From Marinobacter goseongensis (GTDB taxonomy: Bacteria; Pseudomonadota; Gammaproteobacteria; Pseudomonadales; Oleiphilaceae), in NCBI RefSeq assembly GCF_023156235.1, contig NZ_JAKZAI010000011.1, positions 1 through 64,000 on the forward strand: a stretch of 64,000 nucleotides of DNA, given 5' to 3'. Positions 55,827 through 63,933 of the stretch are shown here, in pieces. Both the position numbers and the translations under genes were made by a program. Under the pieces are notes generated by a model. That model worked only from the letters and a program-made list of their open reading frames with translations. It was not told the origin of the DNA and made no database searches. Position 1 is the stretch's first letter; every line of letters starts with the position of its first letter.

Positions 55827-57437
55827 ATGCAGACAGTGGACTATGTAATTGTGGGCGGTGGCTCCAGCGGATGCGCGCTGGCCGGGCGTTTGAGCGAAGA
55901 CGCCAACACCACCGTGGCGCTGATCGAAGCCGGTTCCCGTAAAGGTGCCAGCTGGTTGGTGCAAACCCCCGCCGCGGTGGTCGCCATGGTGCCTAAAAAC
56001 ATCAATAACTGGGCCTTTGAAACCGTACCTCAGCCTGGGCTGAACGGGCGCCGGGGCTATCAGCCCAGGGGTAAGGTGCTGGGTGGTTCCTCGGCCATCA
56101 ACGCCATGGCCTACATTCGTGGTCACGCCAGTGACTACGATCACTGGGCCGAGCAGGGCAATGAGGGATGGTCCTTCAAGGACGTGCTGCCATACTTTCG
56201 CAAATCCGAGGGTAATCAGACCCTCAATGATGAGTGGCACGGCACCGATGGCCCGCTCAAAGTCAGTGATCTGCAGAGCGACAACCCGTTCCAGCAGCAC
56301 TATCTTGAGGCTGCCCGCCAGGTCGGCTACCCGCTGACCCCGGACTTCAACGGTCCCCAGCAGGAGGGGATCGGTCTCTATCAGGTCACCCAGCTCAACG
56401 GCGAGCGCTGGAGTACCTACCGCGGTTATTTGATGCCCCACCTCGAACGCCCGAACCTGTCCATCGAAACCGATGCCGTGGCGCAACGAATCGTGTTCGA
56501 GGGCAAGCGAGCTGTGGGTGTGGAGATTCTGCAGAATGGCCAGCTACGGCAGATTCGTGCTCGTAAGGAAGTGGTACTGAGTGCCGGTGCCTTCCAGTCG
56601 CCGCAGCTGCTGATGCTGTCCGGCGTCGGTGATGCCGATGAGTTGACCGCGGTCGGTGTGCCGGTGTTGCATCACCTTCCCGGCGTGGGCAAGAACCTGC
56701 ACGACCACCCCGATTTCATCTTCGGCTACAAGTCCAGCGATGCCAATCTGTTGGGTCTGTCACTGAAAGGCGGGCTGCACGGCATCCGCCAGTTCCTGCG
56801 TTACCGCAAGGAGCGTCGCGGCCTGCTGGCCTCCAATTTCGCCGAGGGCGGCGGCTTTCTCAAGACCGGTCCCGAGCAGGCGGCACCGGATATCCAGCTG
56901 CATTTTGTCGTTGCGCTGGTGGATGATCATGCCCGCACGCTGCACAGCGGGCACGGCTTCTCCTGCCATGTGTGCCTGCTCAGGCCGAAGAGCCGCGGTA
57001 CAGTGTCCCTGAAAGACGCCTCCGCGCAGACGCCGCCGGTGATCGATCCGAAGTTCTTTGACCATCCGGACGATATTGAAGCCATGGTCAAGGGCTACAA
57101 GATGACTGACAAACTGATGAAAGCCCCGGCGCTGTCGCGGTTTATCACCAGTGACCCGTTTACCGGCAACGTCAGCACCGACGACGATATCCGCAACGTG
57201 CTCCGTTCCCGCACCGACACGGTGTATCACCCGGTGGGCAGCTGCAAGATGGGCATCGATGACATGGCGGTGGTCGATCCTCAGCTTCGGGTTCATGGCC
57301 TGGAAGGCTTGCGGGTGGTGGACGCGTCTATCATGCCCAGCATCATCGGTGGCAACACCAATGCGCCTGCGGTGATGATCGCTGAAAAAGCGGCCGACAT
57401 GATGCGGGCTAACGATGAGCCGGGAACCACACGCTGA
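55827..57437 (+). CDS. GMC-family FAD-dependent oxidoreductase
   Basis: 536 residues. FAD-binding YVIVGGGSSGCALAGRL, signature 1 GKVLGGSSAINAMAYIRG, signature 2 GAFQSPQLLMLSGVG, active-site region YHPVGSCKMG and GGNTNAPAVMIAEKAADM. Most like choline or long-chain alcohol dehydrogenases (BetA/AlkJ) of the membrane-associated type. Probably oxidises an alcohol, passing electrons to quinone or oxygen. Its 3' end overlaps the convergent sensor kinase by 29 bases. Confidence 0.92.
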   Translation: MQTVDYVIVGGGSSGCALAGRLSEDANTTVALIEAGSRKGASWLVQTPAAVVAMVPKNINNWAFETVPQPGLNGRRGYQPRGKVLGGSSAINAMAYIRGHASDYDHWAEQGNEGWSFKDVLPYFRKSEGNQTLNDEWHGTDGPLKVSDLQSDNPFQQHYLEAARQVGYPLTPDFNGPQQEGIGLYQVTQLNGERWSTYRGYLMPHLERPNLSIETDAVAQRIVFEGKRAVGVEILQNGQLRQIRARKEVVLSAGAFQSPQLLMLSGVGDADELTAVGVPVLHHLPGVGKNLHDHPDFIFGYKSSDANLLGLSLKGGLHGIRQFLRYRKERRGLLASNFAEGGGFLKTGPEQAAPDIQLHFVVALVDDHARTLHSGHGFSCHVCLLRPKSRGTVSLKDASAQTPPVIDPKFFDHPDDIEAMVKGYKMTDKLMKAPALSRFITSDPFTGNVSTDDDIRNVLRSRTDTVYHPVGSCKMGIDDMAVVDPQLRVHGLEGLRVVDASIMPSIIGGNTNAPAVMIAEKAADMMRANDEPGTTR

Positions 57438-58797
57438 CGCACAGCCCCGGCTGACCGTCTCGCCGGTCCATCAAGGCCAACCGCCCGCCGTGCATTTCCG
57501 CAATGCGGCGGGCGATGGCCAGGCCCAGACCTGCGCCGGATCCCATGCGCTGATCGAGGCGGGTGAAGCGGTTCAGGGCTTGCTCGCGGGCATCCTCGGG
57601 AATGCCCGGGCCCTGGTCACAGATCAGCACCCGATAACCGTCATCCGCTGTTTCCAGATGGGTCTCCACACACGTGCCCGGTGGGCTGTACTGGATAGCG
57701 TTGGCCAGCAACGATCGCATCAGTGAAGTCACCAGCGGCGCCTGGCAACGAATAATCGATTGCCCGGCCTGATCATCCAGAGATGGCTCGATCCGCTTCT
57801 GCAGTGCCAGTGGGGCCACGTCGGCAATGCTCTGGGCAATAATGTCTGACAGATTCTGGCGCTCGGGGCTGAAGCCGGCACCGGATTCTACCCGACTCAG
57901 CAGCAGCATCTGTTCCACCAGGTGCACCATGCGATCCACCGATGCGGTCAGATCGCTGAATTCGCCCGGATACTGTTCATCGATTCGCTCCAGATTCAGC
58001 CGCAACGCCGTCAGTGGTGTGCGCAGTTCGTGCGCTGCGTCGGCGGAAAACCGGCGTTCACGTTCCAGGGCAACATCCAGCCGTTTCAGCAGTCCGTTGA
58101 CCGCGCCCACCAGACCACTGACTTCTTTGGGGGCGTGGCGGGTGTCCAGTGGGTGAATGCGCTCGGGGTCCATGTGACGGATGGGTTTTTCCAGCTTGCG
58201 CAGCGGCCGGAATCCCATCTGAATGGTAAAGGCGACGGCAATAACCAGCAGGGGCAACGCGGCAAGCAATGGCAGGATGTTGCTCAGCGCCAGTTCCTGG
58301 CTGAGCTCCTGGCGAATGTCCTCGCGTTGGGCCGTGCGTATCCAGTAGCCGGTTTGGGGATCTTGCAGGGTGAAGGTGCGCCACTGGAATCCGGTTGCCT
58401 CTGACCAGGCGTAACCGGAATTCAGGAGCTGATCATCATTCGCTGCGAGCGTATCGAGCACCGGTTCACCAGCCGCTGTCCAGACCTCGAACGCCAGTTT
58501 CTTCTCGTACTTGTGACCGGTGCCATCGGGAAGAATCTCGTCGTAGTCGTCCTCGTTCAGCGCACCCTGCGGCAGTTGCAGGGTTTGTTTGAGCGCACCT
58601 GCCAGCTCCTCGTACGATTGCGTTGCCGCGAGGTGCTGCACCAGCCCCTGTACTATGCGTGTGCTCTGGGCCAGTTCCGCATCGAACAGTTCCTCCAGTT
58701 CGTGGTTACTTTCAAGGTAGCTCCAGGTGGCGGCCGCCACAGCAATCAGCATGACAATGGAGGCCACCAGCAAAATCAGCGTGCGGGTCAGGGACAT
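57409..58797 (-). CDS. Sensor histidine kinase (QseC/PmrB-like)
   Basis: 462 residues from ATG 58797, 7 bases after GGAG. Two membrane helices (~6-30 and ~175-197) around a ~145-residue periplasmic domain, HAMP (LRKLEKPIRHM), HisKA with phosphoacceptor His in DAAHELRTPLTAL, and HATPase with LLANAIQYSP, DQGPGIP and GSGAGLGLAIARR. It starts inside the 3' end of the regulator gene (10-base overlap), a normal response-regulator-first arrangement. Periplasmic signal unknown. Divergent from the hemolysin-family/ANL/di-iron oxidase cluster. Confidence 0.92.
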   Translation of the reverse strand: MSLTRTLILLVASIVMLIAVAAATWSYLESNHELEELFDAELAQSTRIVQGLVQHLAATQSYEELAGALKQTLQLPQGALNEDDYDEILPDGTGHKYEKKLAFEVWTAAGEPVLDTLAANDDQLLNSGYAWSEATGFQWRTFTLQDPQTGYWIRTAQREDIRQELSQELALSNILPLLAALPLLVIAVAFTIQMGFRPLRKLEKPIRHMDPERIHPLDTRHAPKEVSGLVGAVNGLLKRLDVALERERRFSADAAHELRTPLTALRLNLERIDEQYPGEFSDLTASVDRMVHLVEQMLLLSRVESGAGFSPERQNLSDIIAQSIADVAPLALQKRIEPSLDDQAGQSIIRCQAPLVTSLMRSLLANAIQYSPPGTCVETHLETADDGYRVLICDQGPGIPEDAREQALNRFTRLDQRMGSGAGLGLAIARRIAEMHGGRLALMDRRDGQPGLCVSVWFPAHR

Positions 58798-59489
58798 GCC
58801 GGCGCTCCACATCGGGTCGCCTGCTGGCTGTCGAGCAGGTAGCCCACGCCGCGGATGGTGCGAATCACCGTTTTGCCAACCCGTCGGCGCAGGTGGTGGA
58901 TATGAACCTCCAGGGCATTGCTCTCGGCACCATGGTCCCAGCCATAAAGCTGCTCTTCCAGCCGCCGGCGGGTGGCCACCTGATCCGGGTTGCGCATCAG
59001 ATAGTGCAGTATCTGGACTTCGCTGCGGGGCAGGCTGACGGTCTGTTCGCCGATAGTGAGCCGGCCGGAGTCCGGATTCAGATTGAGGTTGCCCACGCTC
59101 AGGCCAATACTGGCAGCCTGGTTGCCGTTAGTGCCACGGCGGGTGACCGCGCGGATGCGGGCCTTGAGTTCCGCCATGGCAAAGGGTTTGGTGAGGTAAT
59201 CGTCGGCACCGGCGTCCAGCCCCTGCAGTTTTTCTTCCAGTCCCGCGCGTGCGGTCAGGATAATAACCGGCGTGTTCGTTCCCCGACTGCGGGCACGGGC
59301 CAGCACCTCCAGACCGTCCAGCCTGGGCAACGTCAGGTCGAGGACGGCCAGATCAAAGTGCTCGCCCGTCAGTGCATTGAGCGCCTGCTGGCCGTCGTCG
59401 AGCCAGTCTACGGTGTGCTGATCATCTCGCAACATAGTGAGCATGGTGTTTGCCAGCATGTGATCGTCTTCCACAAGCAGAATGCGCAT
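58788..59489 (-). CDS. OmpR/PmrA-type response regulator
   Basis: 233 residues from ATG 59489 (MRILLVEDD); codons back to 59534 lack homology. Receiver domain with the acidic pair, phosphoacceptor Asp in LAVLDLTLPRLDG and Lys in DYLTKPF; winged-helix DNA-binding domain at ~125-225 (LPRSEVQILHYLMRNPDQV, LEVHIHHLRRRVG). OmpR-family regulators of the PmrA/QseB branch bind tandem TTAA-type half-sites; two such boxes stand in the spacer immediately upstream (59541-59590). Confidence 0.93.
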   Translation of the reverse strand: MRILLVEDDHMLANTMLTMLRDDQHTVDWLDDGQQALNALTGEHFDLAVLDLTLPRLDGLEVLARARSRGTNTPVIILTARAGLEEKLQGLDAGADDYLTKPFAMAELKARIRAVTRRGTNGNQAASIGLSVGNLNLNPDSGRLTIGEQTVSLPRSEVQILHYLMRNPDQVATRRRLEEQLYGWDHGAESNALEVHIHHLRRRVGKTVIRTIRGVGYLLDSQQATRCGAPACP

Positions 59490-59540
59490 TCGGTCAGTTC
59501 CGTCACCAGAGTGGATATCACCTGATTCTGGCACAGAAAC

Positions 59541-59557
59541 CTTAACACCGGCTTAAG
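59541..59557 (+). promoter_or_regulatory. PmrA/QseB-type operator 1
   Basis: Direct repeat CTTAAC-N5-CTTAAG. It lies in the 141 bases between the response-regulator ATG and the divergent hemolysin-family gene. Matches the half-site spacing (11-base repeat) known for PmrA and QseB. Confidence 0.65.
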
Positions 59558-59573
59558 AAATCGATCCTGCTCC

Positions 59574-59590
59574 GTTAAGCCAGCCTTAAG
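59574..59590 (+). promoter_or_regulatory. PmrA/QseB-type operator 2
   Basis: GTTAAG-N5-CTTAAG. Ten bases further a TTAGTCT could serve as the -10 of the plus-strand cluster, placing the box over its -35 as in activated PmrA promoters. Confidence 0.65.
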
Positions 59591-59630
59591 TCTTTCCCCT
59601 TAGTCTGGAGGCCAGTCGAGGGGGATTCTT

Positions 59631-60350
59631 ATGACCGAATGTTTGACCATGCCCACCAGTATTGATCCTGCATCAGCGGAAGCCGAACCGGTGGTGCGTT
59701 GTGGCCATCGCCATTTGTGCGAGCTGCGCCCGCGCACCGCCAGTGAGCAGCGAGCCGCCGCGTTCATTCGCCGGCGCTTCGAGCAGGCATACGGGGCACG
59801 CCCGACCCTGCACATGCCGCCACTCATGGCGTTGGTGTCCGAACATGGCACCTTGCTGGCTGCAGTCGGCGTGCGCAACGCCGCCGTGGAGCGACTGTTC
59901 CTGGAAGATTACCTGGACCGGCCCATTGAGGCCTGCCTCCCGTGCGCAGGCGCTGAGCGGGCGTCCGTCGTGGAAATCGCCCACCTGGCCGGTGTCGAAA
60001 CCGGCATCAGCCGGCCCCTGTTTGCTGCGCTGGCGGTTCGGCTGAATCAGAGGGGGCTGACGTGGGTCGTGTGTACCGGTACCGCCCAGCTGCGAAACAG
60101 CTTTCAGCACCTGGGCATTGACGTGGTGGATCTGGGGGGCGCTGACCCCGATCGCCTTGCGGGCGCCGGCCAGACCTGGGGGCGGTACTATGAATGCCAG
60201 CCGCGGGTGCTGGCAATCAATGTCCGCCAGGGCCTGGAAAGCCTTCGAGCGCGCGGCCTGCTTCGGCACGTGCAGAGTATTGATGCCAGCGCGACGATGG
60301 TCACAAGCGCCGCTTGGGCAACGGGAGGTGGTTATGGCCACACTGGCTGA
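59631..60350 (+). CDS. Thermostable hemolysin family protein
   Basis: 239 residues. Residues ~30-220 fit the T_hemolysin family: FIRRRFEQAYGARPTLHMP, MALVSEHGTLLAAVGVR, ERLFLEDYLD, VVEIAHLAGV and FVCTGTAQLRNSFQHLGI-type segments. The name comes from Vibrio hemolysins, but the fold looks like a cytoplasmic acyl- or acetyltransferase-type domain, so hemolysis is unproven for this protein. No signal peptide. GGGGGATTC precedes ATG 59631. It opens a plus-strand cluster whose next gene overlaps it by 17 bases. Confidence 0.78.
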   Translation: MTECLTMPTSIDPASAEAEPVVRCGHRHLCELRPRTASEQRAAAFIRRRFEQAYGARPTLHMPPLMALVSEHGTLLAAVGVRNAAVERLFLEDYLDRPIEACLPCAGAERASVVEIAHLAGVETGISRPLFAALAVRLNQRGLTWVVCTGTAQLRNSFQHLGIDVVDLGGADPDRLAGAGQTWGRYYECQPRVLAINVRQGLESLRARGLLRHVQSIDASATMVTSAAWATGGGYGHTG

Positions 60351-62538
60351 TCTGTTCCGGAGCGTGGTCGATGCGCGGCCGAACGCGACCGCTCTGGTGT
60401 CCGGCGATCTGACGTATTCCTACATGTCACTGTTTCAGGCCGTGAAGGCGCTGGCCGATCAACTGCAGGCCCGCGGTATCCAACGCCTGGGGTTATGCGG
60501 CGATAACACACCCGGCTGGGTGATCGCCGATCTGGCCTGCCTGAGTGCCAACGTGGTGTGTGTGCCTGTGCCGCCGTTCTTCTCGGCCGAGCAGAAAGCG
60601 CACCTGATCCGCGCGGCGGGCCTGCAGGCCTTGCTCTGGTCGAATGCAACGGTCGGGCTGGAGGCGTTGAGTGATGGCGTGTCGTTAAGCTGGCTGGATG
60701 CGTCGACCGAAGTGGTTGACCTGCCCACCGGCACCGCGAAAATCACCTTTACCTCAGGCAGTACCGGCCTGCCCAGAGGCGTGTGCCTCTCGCAGGCGCA
60801 TCTGGCCGCGACCGCCTGCGCATTGAAAGACCGTCTTCGCGCCCACGCCGGCCGCTCTCACCTCTGCATCTTGCCCCTGGCGACTCTTCTGGAAAATGTC
60901 GCCGGTCTCTATCTGCCCTTGTTGCTGGGGTCGACGGTGCGTGTGGAGCCGCTGGCTGCGCTCGGTATGAGTGGCAGCAGCGGTGTCGATGCAAGCCGGC
61001 TGGCGGCTGCCGTGAACCATTGGCGACCGGAGTCACTGATACTGGTGCCGGAGCTCGCCAGGCTGCTGGTGCAGCAGGCAGAGCGCGGGGCACTGCAAAC
61101 CGACCGCTTCCGGTTTCTTGCGGTCGGCGGTGGCAAAGTGGCCAGCGCACTTCTGGCCAGGGCACACGCACTGGGACTTCCGCTGTTCGAAGGCTACGGA
61201 CTGTCGGAGTGTGGCTCCGTAGTGGCACTGAACACGCCGGCCGACAATCGCCCGGGCACCGCCGGACGCTCTCTGGATCATGTTGAGGTTCGTGTCGATG
61301 AGCAGCGCCGCATTCTGATCCGCGGTAATACCTTCCTCGGGTATCTGGGTGCCGCCGTGCCCCAGAGCTCCTGGCTCGATACCGGGGATCTGGGGAGTCT
61401 GTCGGACGATGGCTTCCTGACGGTGGACGGCCGCTCCAAGAACCTGCTGATCACCAGTTTTGGTCGCAACATCAGCCCGGAATGGCTGGAGAGCGAACTG
61501 ATTCAGACTCTGGGCGCACAGCAGGCGCTGGTATTCGGTGACGGTGAGGCCCGGCCGCGTGCGCTGATCTATGGGCTCCACACCGACTCACCCGAGGCGC
61601 TGCAACGATTGGCCGCCGTCTGTCATCAGCTTAACGACCGGCTGCCGGATTACGCCCGGTTGTCACACATCTACCGGCTGGTGGCGCCGCTGTCTGCCGC
61701 CGGTGGCCATCTCACCGCCAATGGCCGGCTGATGCGGCACCGCATTCACACTGATCTGCCCCGTCTGATCGCCAACAGCGACCCGATGAGCTTGATACTC
61801 CCGATCACTCCGATCAACCCGATCACGCCAAGAGGAACGACCATGGCATTTTTTGACCGACTCCAAACCGAAACCGCCCAGGCCCGCATCCACGTCACCG
61901 GAGCACCGGTAGTGCAGGCTGTCCAGCAGGGGCGGATGACGCTACAAGGCTATACCTGGTTCCTGACCCAGGCTTTTCACCACGTCAAACACACCGTGCC
62001 ACTGATGATGGCCTGCGGTGGCCGCTTGCCGGAGCGTCTTGAAGGCGTTCGTAAGGCGCTGGTGGAATACATTGAAGAAGAGTATGGCCACCACGAGTGG
62101 ATTCTTGACGACCTGCAAGCCTGCGGCGAGGACCGCGAGGAACGCCGCGCCAGCCAGCCGGATCTGTCGATCGAACTGATGGTGGCCTACCTGTACCACC
62201 AGATTGACCGCGGCAACCCTGCGGCCTTCTTCGGCATGGTGCAGGTGTTGGAAGGCACGTCCATTGAGCTGGCAACCCCGCTGGCGCAACAGATTCAGCA
62301 ACAGTTGCAGCTGCCGGACAAGGCGTTCAGCTATCTGTACTCCCACGGCGAGCTCGATCAGGGGCATTTCGAGTTCTTTCGCGACCTGATGAACAGCATC
62401 ACCGACCCCGACGACCAGCAGGCGATTATTGACTCTGCCCGGGTGGTGTATCGCCTGTACGGCGATATGCTGCACCGCATTCCGTTGCCGGCCAGCGAGA
62501 CAGCCCAGCAGAAGGAGACGGACCATGCAGCTGCGTGA
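60334..62538 (+). CDS. AMP-forming acyl ligase fused to a HDO-type di-iron oxidase domain
   Basis: 734 residues from ATG 60334 (GGGAGGTGGTT upstream). Residues 1-~480 are an adenylate-forming (ANL) ligase: ITFTSGSTGLPRGVCLSQ, EGYGLSECGSV, SWLDTGDLGSL, and GRSKNLLITSFGRNISPE. The usual catalytic Lys of motif A10 appears as Arg (TANGRLMRH). Residues ~504-734 are a heme-oxygenase-like di-iron oxidase: EEEYGHHEW, VLEGTS and HGELDQGHFEFF give the Glu/His/Asp ligands (E-x3/4-H, E, H-x3-D-x2-H). A Pro/Ile-rich linker joins them. The ligase may activate a carboxylic acid and the oxidase act on it. It may also be two genes: AGAGGAACGACC precedes an in-frame ATG at 61843. Confidence 0.82.
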   Translation: MATLADLFRSVVDARPNATALVSGDLTYSYMSLFQAVKALADQLQARGIQRLGLCGDNTPGWVIADLACLSANVVCVPVPPFFSAEQKAHLIRAAGLQALLWSNATVGLEALSDGVSLSWLDASTEVVDLPTGTAKITFTSGSTGLPRGVCLSQAHLAATACALKDRLRAHAGRSHLCILPLATLLENVAGLYLPLLLGSTVRVEPLAALGMSGSSGVDASRLAAAVNHWRPESLILVPELARLLVQQAERGALQTDRFRFLAVGGGKVASALLARAHALGLPLFEGYGLSECGSVVALNTPADNRPGTAGRSLDHVEVRVDEQRRILIRGNTFLGYLGAAVPQSSWLDTGDLGSLSDDGFLTVDGRSKNLLITSFGRNISPEWLESELIQTLGAQQALVFGDGEARPRALIYGLHTDSPEALQRLAAVCHQLNDRLPDYARLSHIYRLVAPLSAAGGHLTANGRLMRHRIHTDLPRLIANSDPMSLILPITPINPITPRGTTMAFFDRLQTETAQARIHVTGAPVVQAVQQGRMTLQGYTWFLTQAFHHVKHTVPLMMACGGRLPERLEGVRKALVEYIEEEYGHHEWILDDLQACGEDREERRASQPDLSIELMVAYLYHQIDRGNPAAFFGMVQVLEGTSIELATPLAQQIQQQLQLPDKAFSYLYSHGELDQGHFEFFRDLMNSITDPDDQQAIIDSARVVYRLYGDMLHRIPLPASETAQQKETDHAAA
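61843..62538 (+). other. Possible independent start of the di-iron oxidase (231 residues)
   Basis: ATG 61843 (MAFFDRLQ) stands 8 bases behind AAGAGGA, a good ribosome site inside the fused frame. A separate TenA/HDO-size protein could be made from here in addition to the fusion. In the +1 frame just before it are two TGA stops (61787, 61793), so a one-base difference would split the genes cleanly. Confidence 0.5.
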
Positions 62539-63307
62539 ACGTCGTTTTTTGTTGCTGGGCGGCACTGGCGGTATTGGTCAGGCGCTGATGACCATGCTGC
62601 TGGCAGAGGGGGCGAGAGTGCTGGTGGCGTCGCGGCAGTCTGAGGGTTTGCGGCTTCCTGCCGGCGCTGCCGCGGTTCAGCTGGATCTGGCAGCGGGGGA
62701 TCTGGGGGAGCAGCTTCAGGCCATCACGGATAACTGGCCGGAGATTTACGGCGTGATTCACTGTGCCGGCCAGAACCAGTTTTCCGCGTTGTCGCAGACG
62801 CCGGTCTCTGCCATCGACAGCCAGTTGGCGGTCAATCTGCGCAGCCCCATGCTGGTAGCCCGTCATTTTGCCCCACGATTCAGCGCGGCCGGTGAGGGCG
62901 CACTGGTGTTCGTCGGCTCCACCTTCGGCAGCATCGGTTTCCCGGGCTATACCGCCTACTGTGCCACCAAGTTCGGGCTGCGGGGGTTCACCGAAGCCCT
63001 GCGCAGGGAGCTGGCCGACACCCCGGTCAAAGTGCTCTACGCCGCCCCCCGCGCTACCGCAACGGCAATGAACCCGGAAGCGGTTAACCGCTTGAACCAG
63101 GCACTTGGCAATTCGGTGGACTCACCCGAGCGGGTCGCCCGCAACATCGTTCAGGCCATGACCCGGGATCAGCGCCGCTGTTTTATGGGCTGGCCAGAAC
63201 GGCTGTTCGTGGTGATCAACAGTGTGCTGCCGCGGTTGGTGGACAGGGCGATGTTCAAACAACTGCCGGTCATCCGGCGATTTCTCCAATCAGGAGCCTC
63301 ATCATGA
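62525..63307 (+). CDS. Short-chain dehydrogenase/reductase of the HDO cluster
   Basis: 260 residues from ATG 62525 (AAGGAGACGG upstream), overlapping the oxidase end by 14 bases. SDR with cofactor loop LLGGTGGIGQAL, catalytic Ser in VFVGSTFGSIG, and Tyr/Lys in YTAYCATKFGLRGFTEALRREL. The C-terminal part has a membrane-like segment (RLFVVINSVLPRLVDRAM). The likely task is NAD(P)H-linked reduction of an aldehyde or ketone made by the cluster; substrate unknown. The end overlaps the next gene (ATGA). Confidence 0.88.
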   Translation: MQLRERRFLLLGGTGGIGQALMTMLLAEGARVLVASRQSEGLRLPAGAAAVQLDLAAGDLGEQLQAITDNWPEIYGVIHCAGQNQFSALSQTPVSAIDSQLAVNLRSPMLVARHFAPRFSAAGEGALVFVGSTFGSIGFPGYTAYCATKFGLRGFTEALRRELADTPVKVLYAAPRATATAMNPEAVNRLNQALGNSVDSPERVARNIVQAMTRDQRRCFMGWPERLFVVINSVLPRLVDRAMFKQLPVIRRFLQSGASS

Positions 63308-63933
63308 AAATGCTTTGCGTGTTGTTCACGTTATTGTGGGCTGTACCGACCTTGGCAGACAGCGTCGAAGCGGACCTTGCCCGCGTTCAGCAACGCTGGG
63401 CCGAAATTCAGTATCAGCTGCCCGGAAAGGAGAAAGCCAAGGCGTTTGAGGCCCTGGCCGAAGACGCCGAGGGGTTCGTAGCGACTTACCCGGACCGTGC
63501 CGAGCCTCGCATCTGGCAGGCCATTGTGCTGAGCACATGGGCAGGCGAGAAGGGGGGCTTGGGTGCGCTCGGGTTGGTAAAGGATGCCCGCCGCCAGCTT
63601 GAAAAAGCGCTGGAGATTGACGATACGGCGCTGGAAGGTTCGGCGTATACCTCACTCGGCTCGCTTTACTATCAGGTACCGGGATGGCCACTGGGGTTCG
63701 GTGACGATGACAAGGCCCGTCGGTATTTGCAGAGGGCGCTGGCAATCAACCCCGACGGCATTGATCCGAACTTTTTCTTCGGGGATTACCTGCTCGAACA
63801 GGGGGAAAAGGCCCGCGCCAGACAGTACCTGGAACGTGCCCTCGCCGCGCCGGATCGCAGTGGGCGCGAGGTTGCAGATCAGGGCCGGCGACGGGAAATC
63901 CGTGAACGACTGGCACGCCTGGCCAATTCCTGA
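63304..63933 (+). CDS. Exported TPR protein of the HDO cluster
   Basis: 209 residues. Signal peptide MKMLCVLFTLLWAVPTLADS (cleavage ~19), then TPR-like helices: ARRQLEKALEIDDTALEGSAY, ARRYLQRALAINPDGIDPNFF and ARQYLERALAAP. TPR proteins bind partners; here it would act in the periplasm. ATG overlaps the SDR stop, so the gene is translationally coupled to the cluster. The last 67 bases of the window hold no recognised feature. Confidence 0.82.
   Translation: MKMLCVLFTLLWAVPTLADSVEADLARVQQRWAEIQYQLPGKEKAKAFEALAEDAEGFVATYPDRAEPRIWQAIVLSTWAGEKGGLGALGLVKDARRQLEKALEIDDTALEGSAYTSLGSLYYQVPGWPLGFGDDDKARRYLQRALAINPDGIDPNFFFGDYLLEQGEKARARQYLERALAAPDRSGREVADQGRRREIRERLARLANS

Noticed and set aside
60118-60333. 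Extension of the ANL ligase frame upstream of 60334
   Set aside because: It lies wholly inside the hemolysin-family gene in another frame; ATG 60334 has a strong Shine-Dalgarno.
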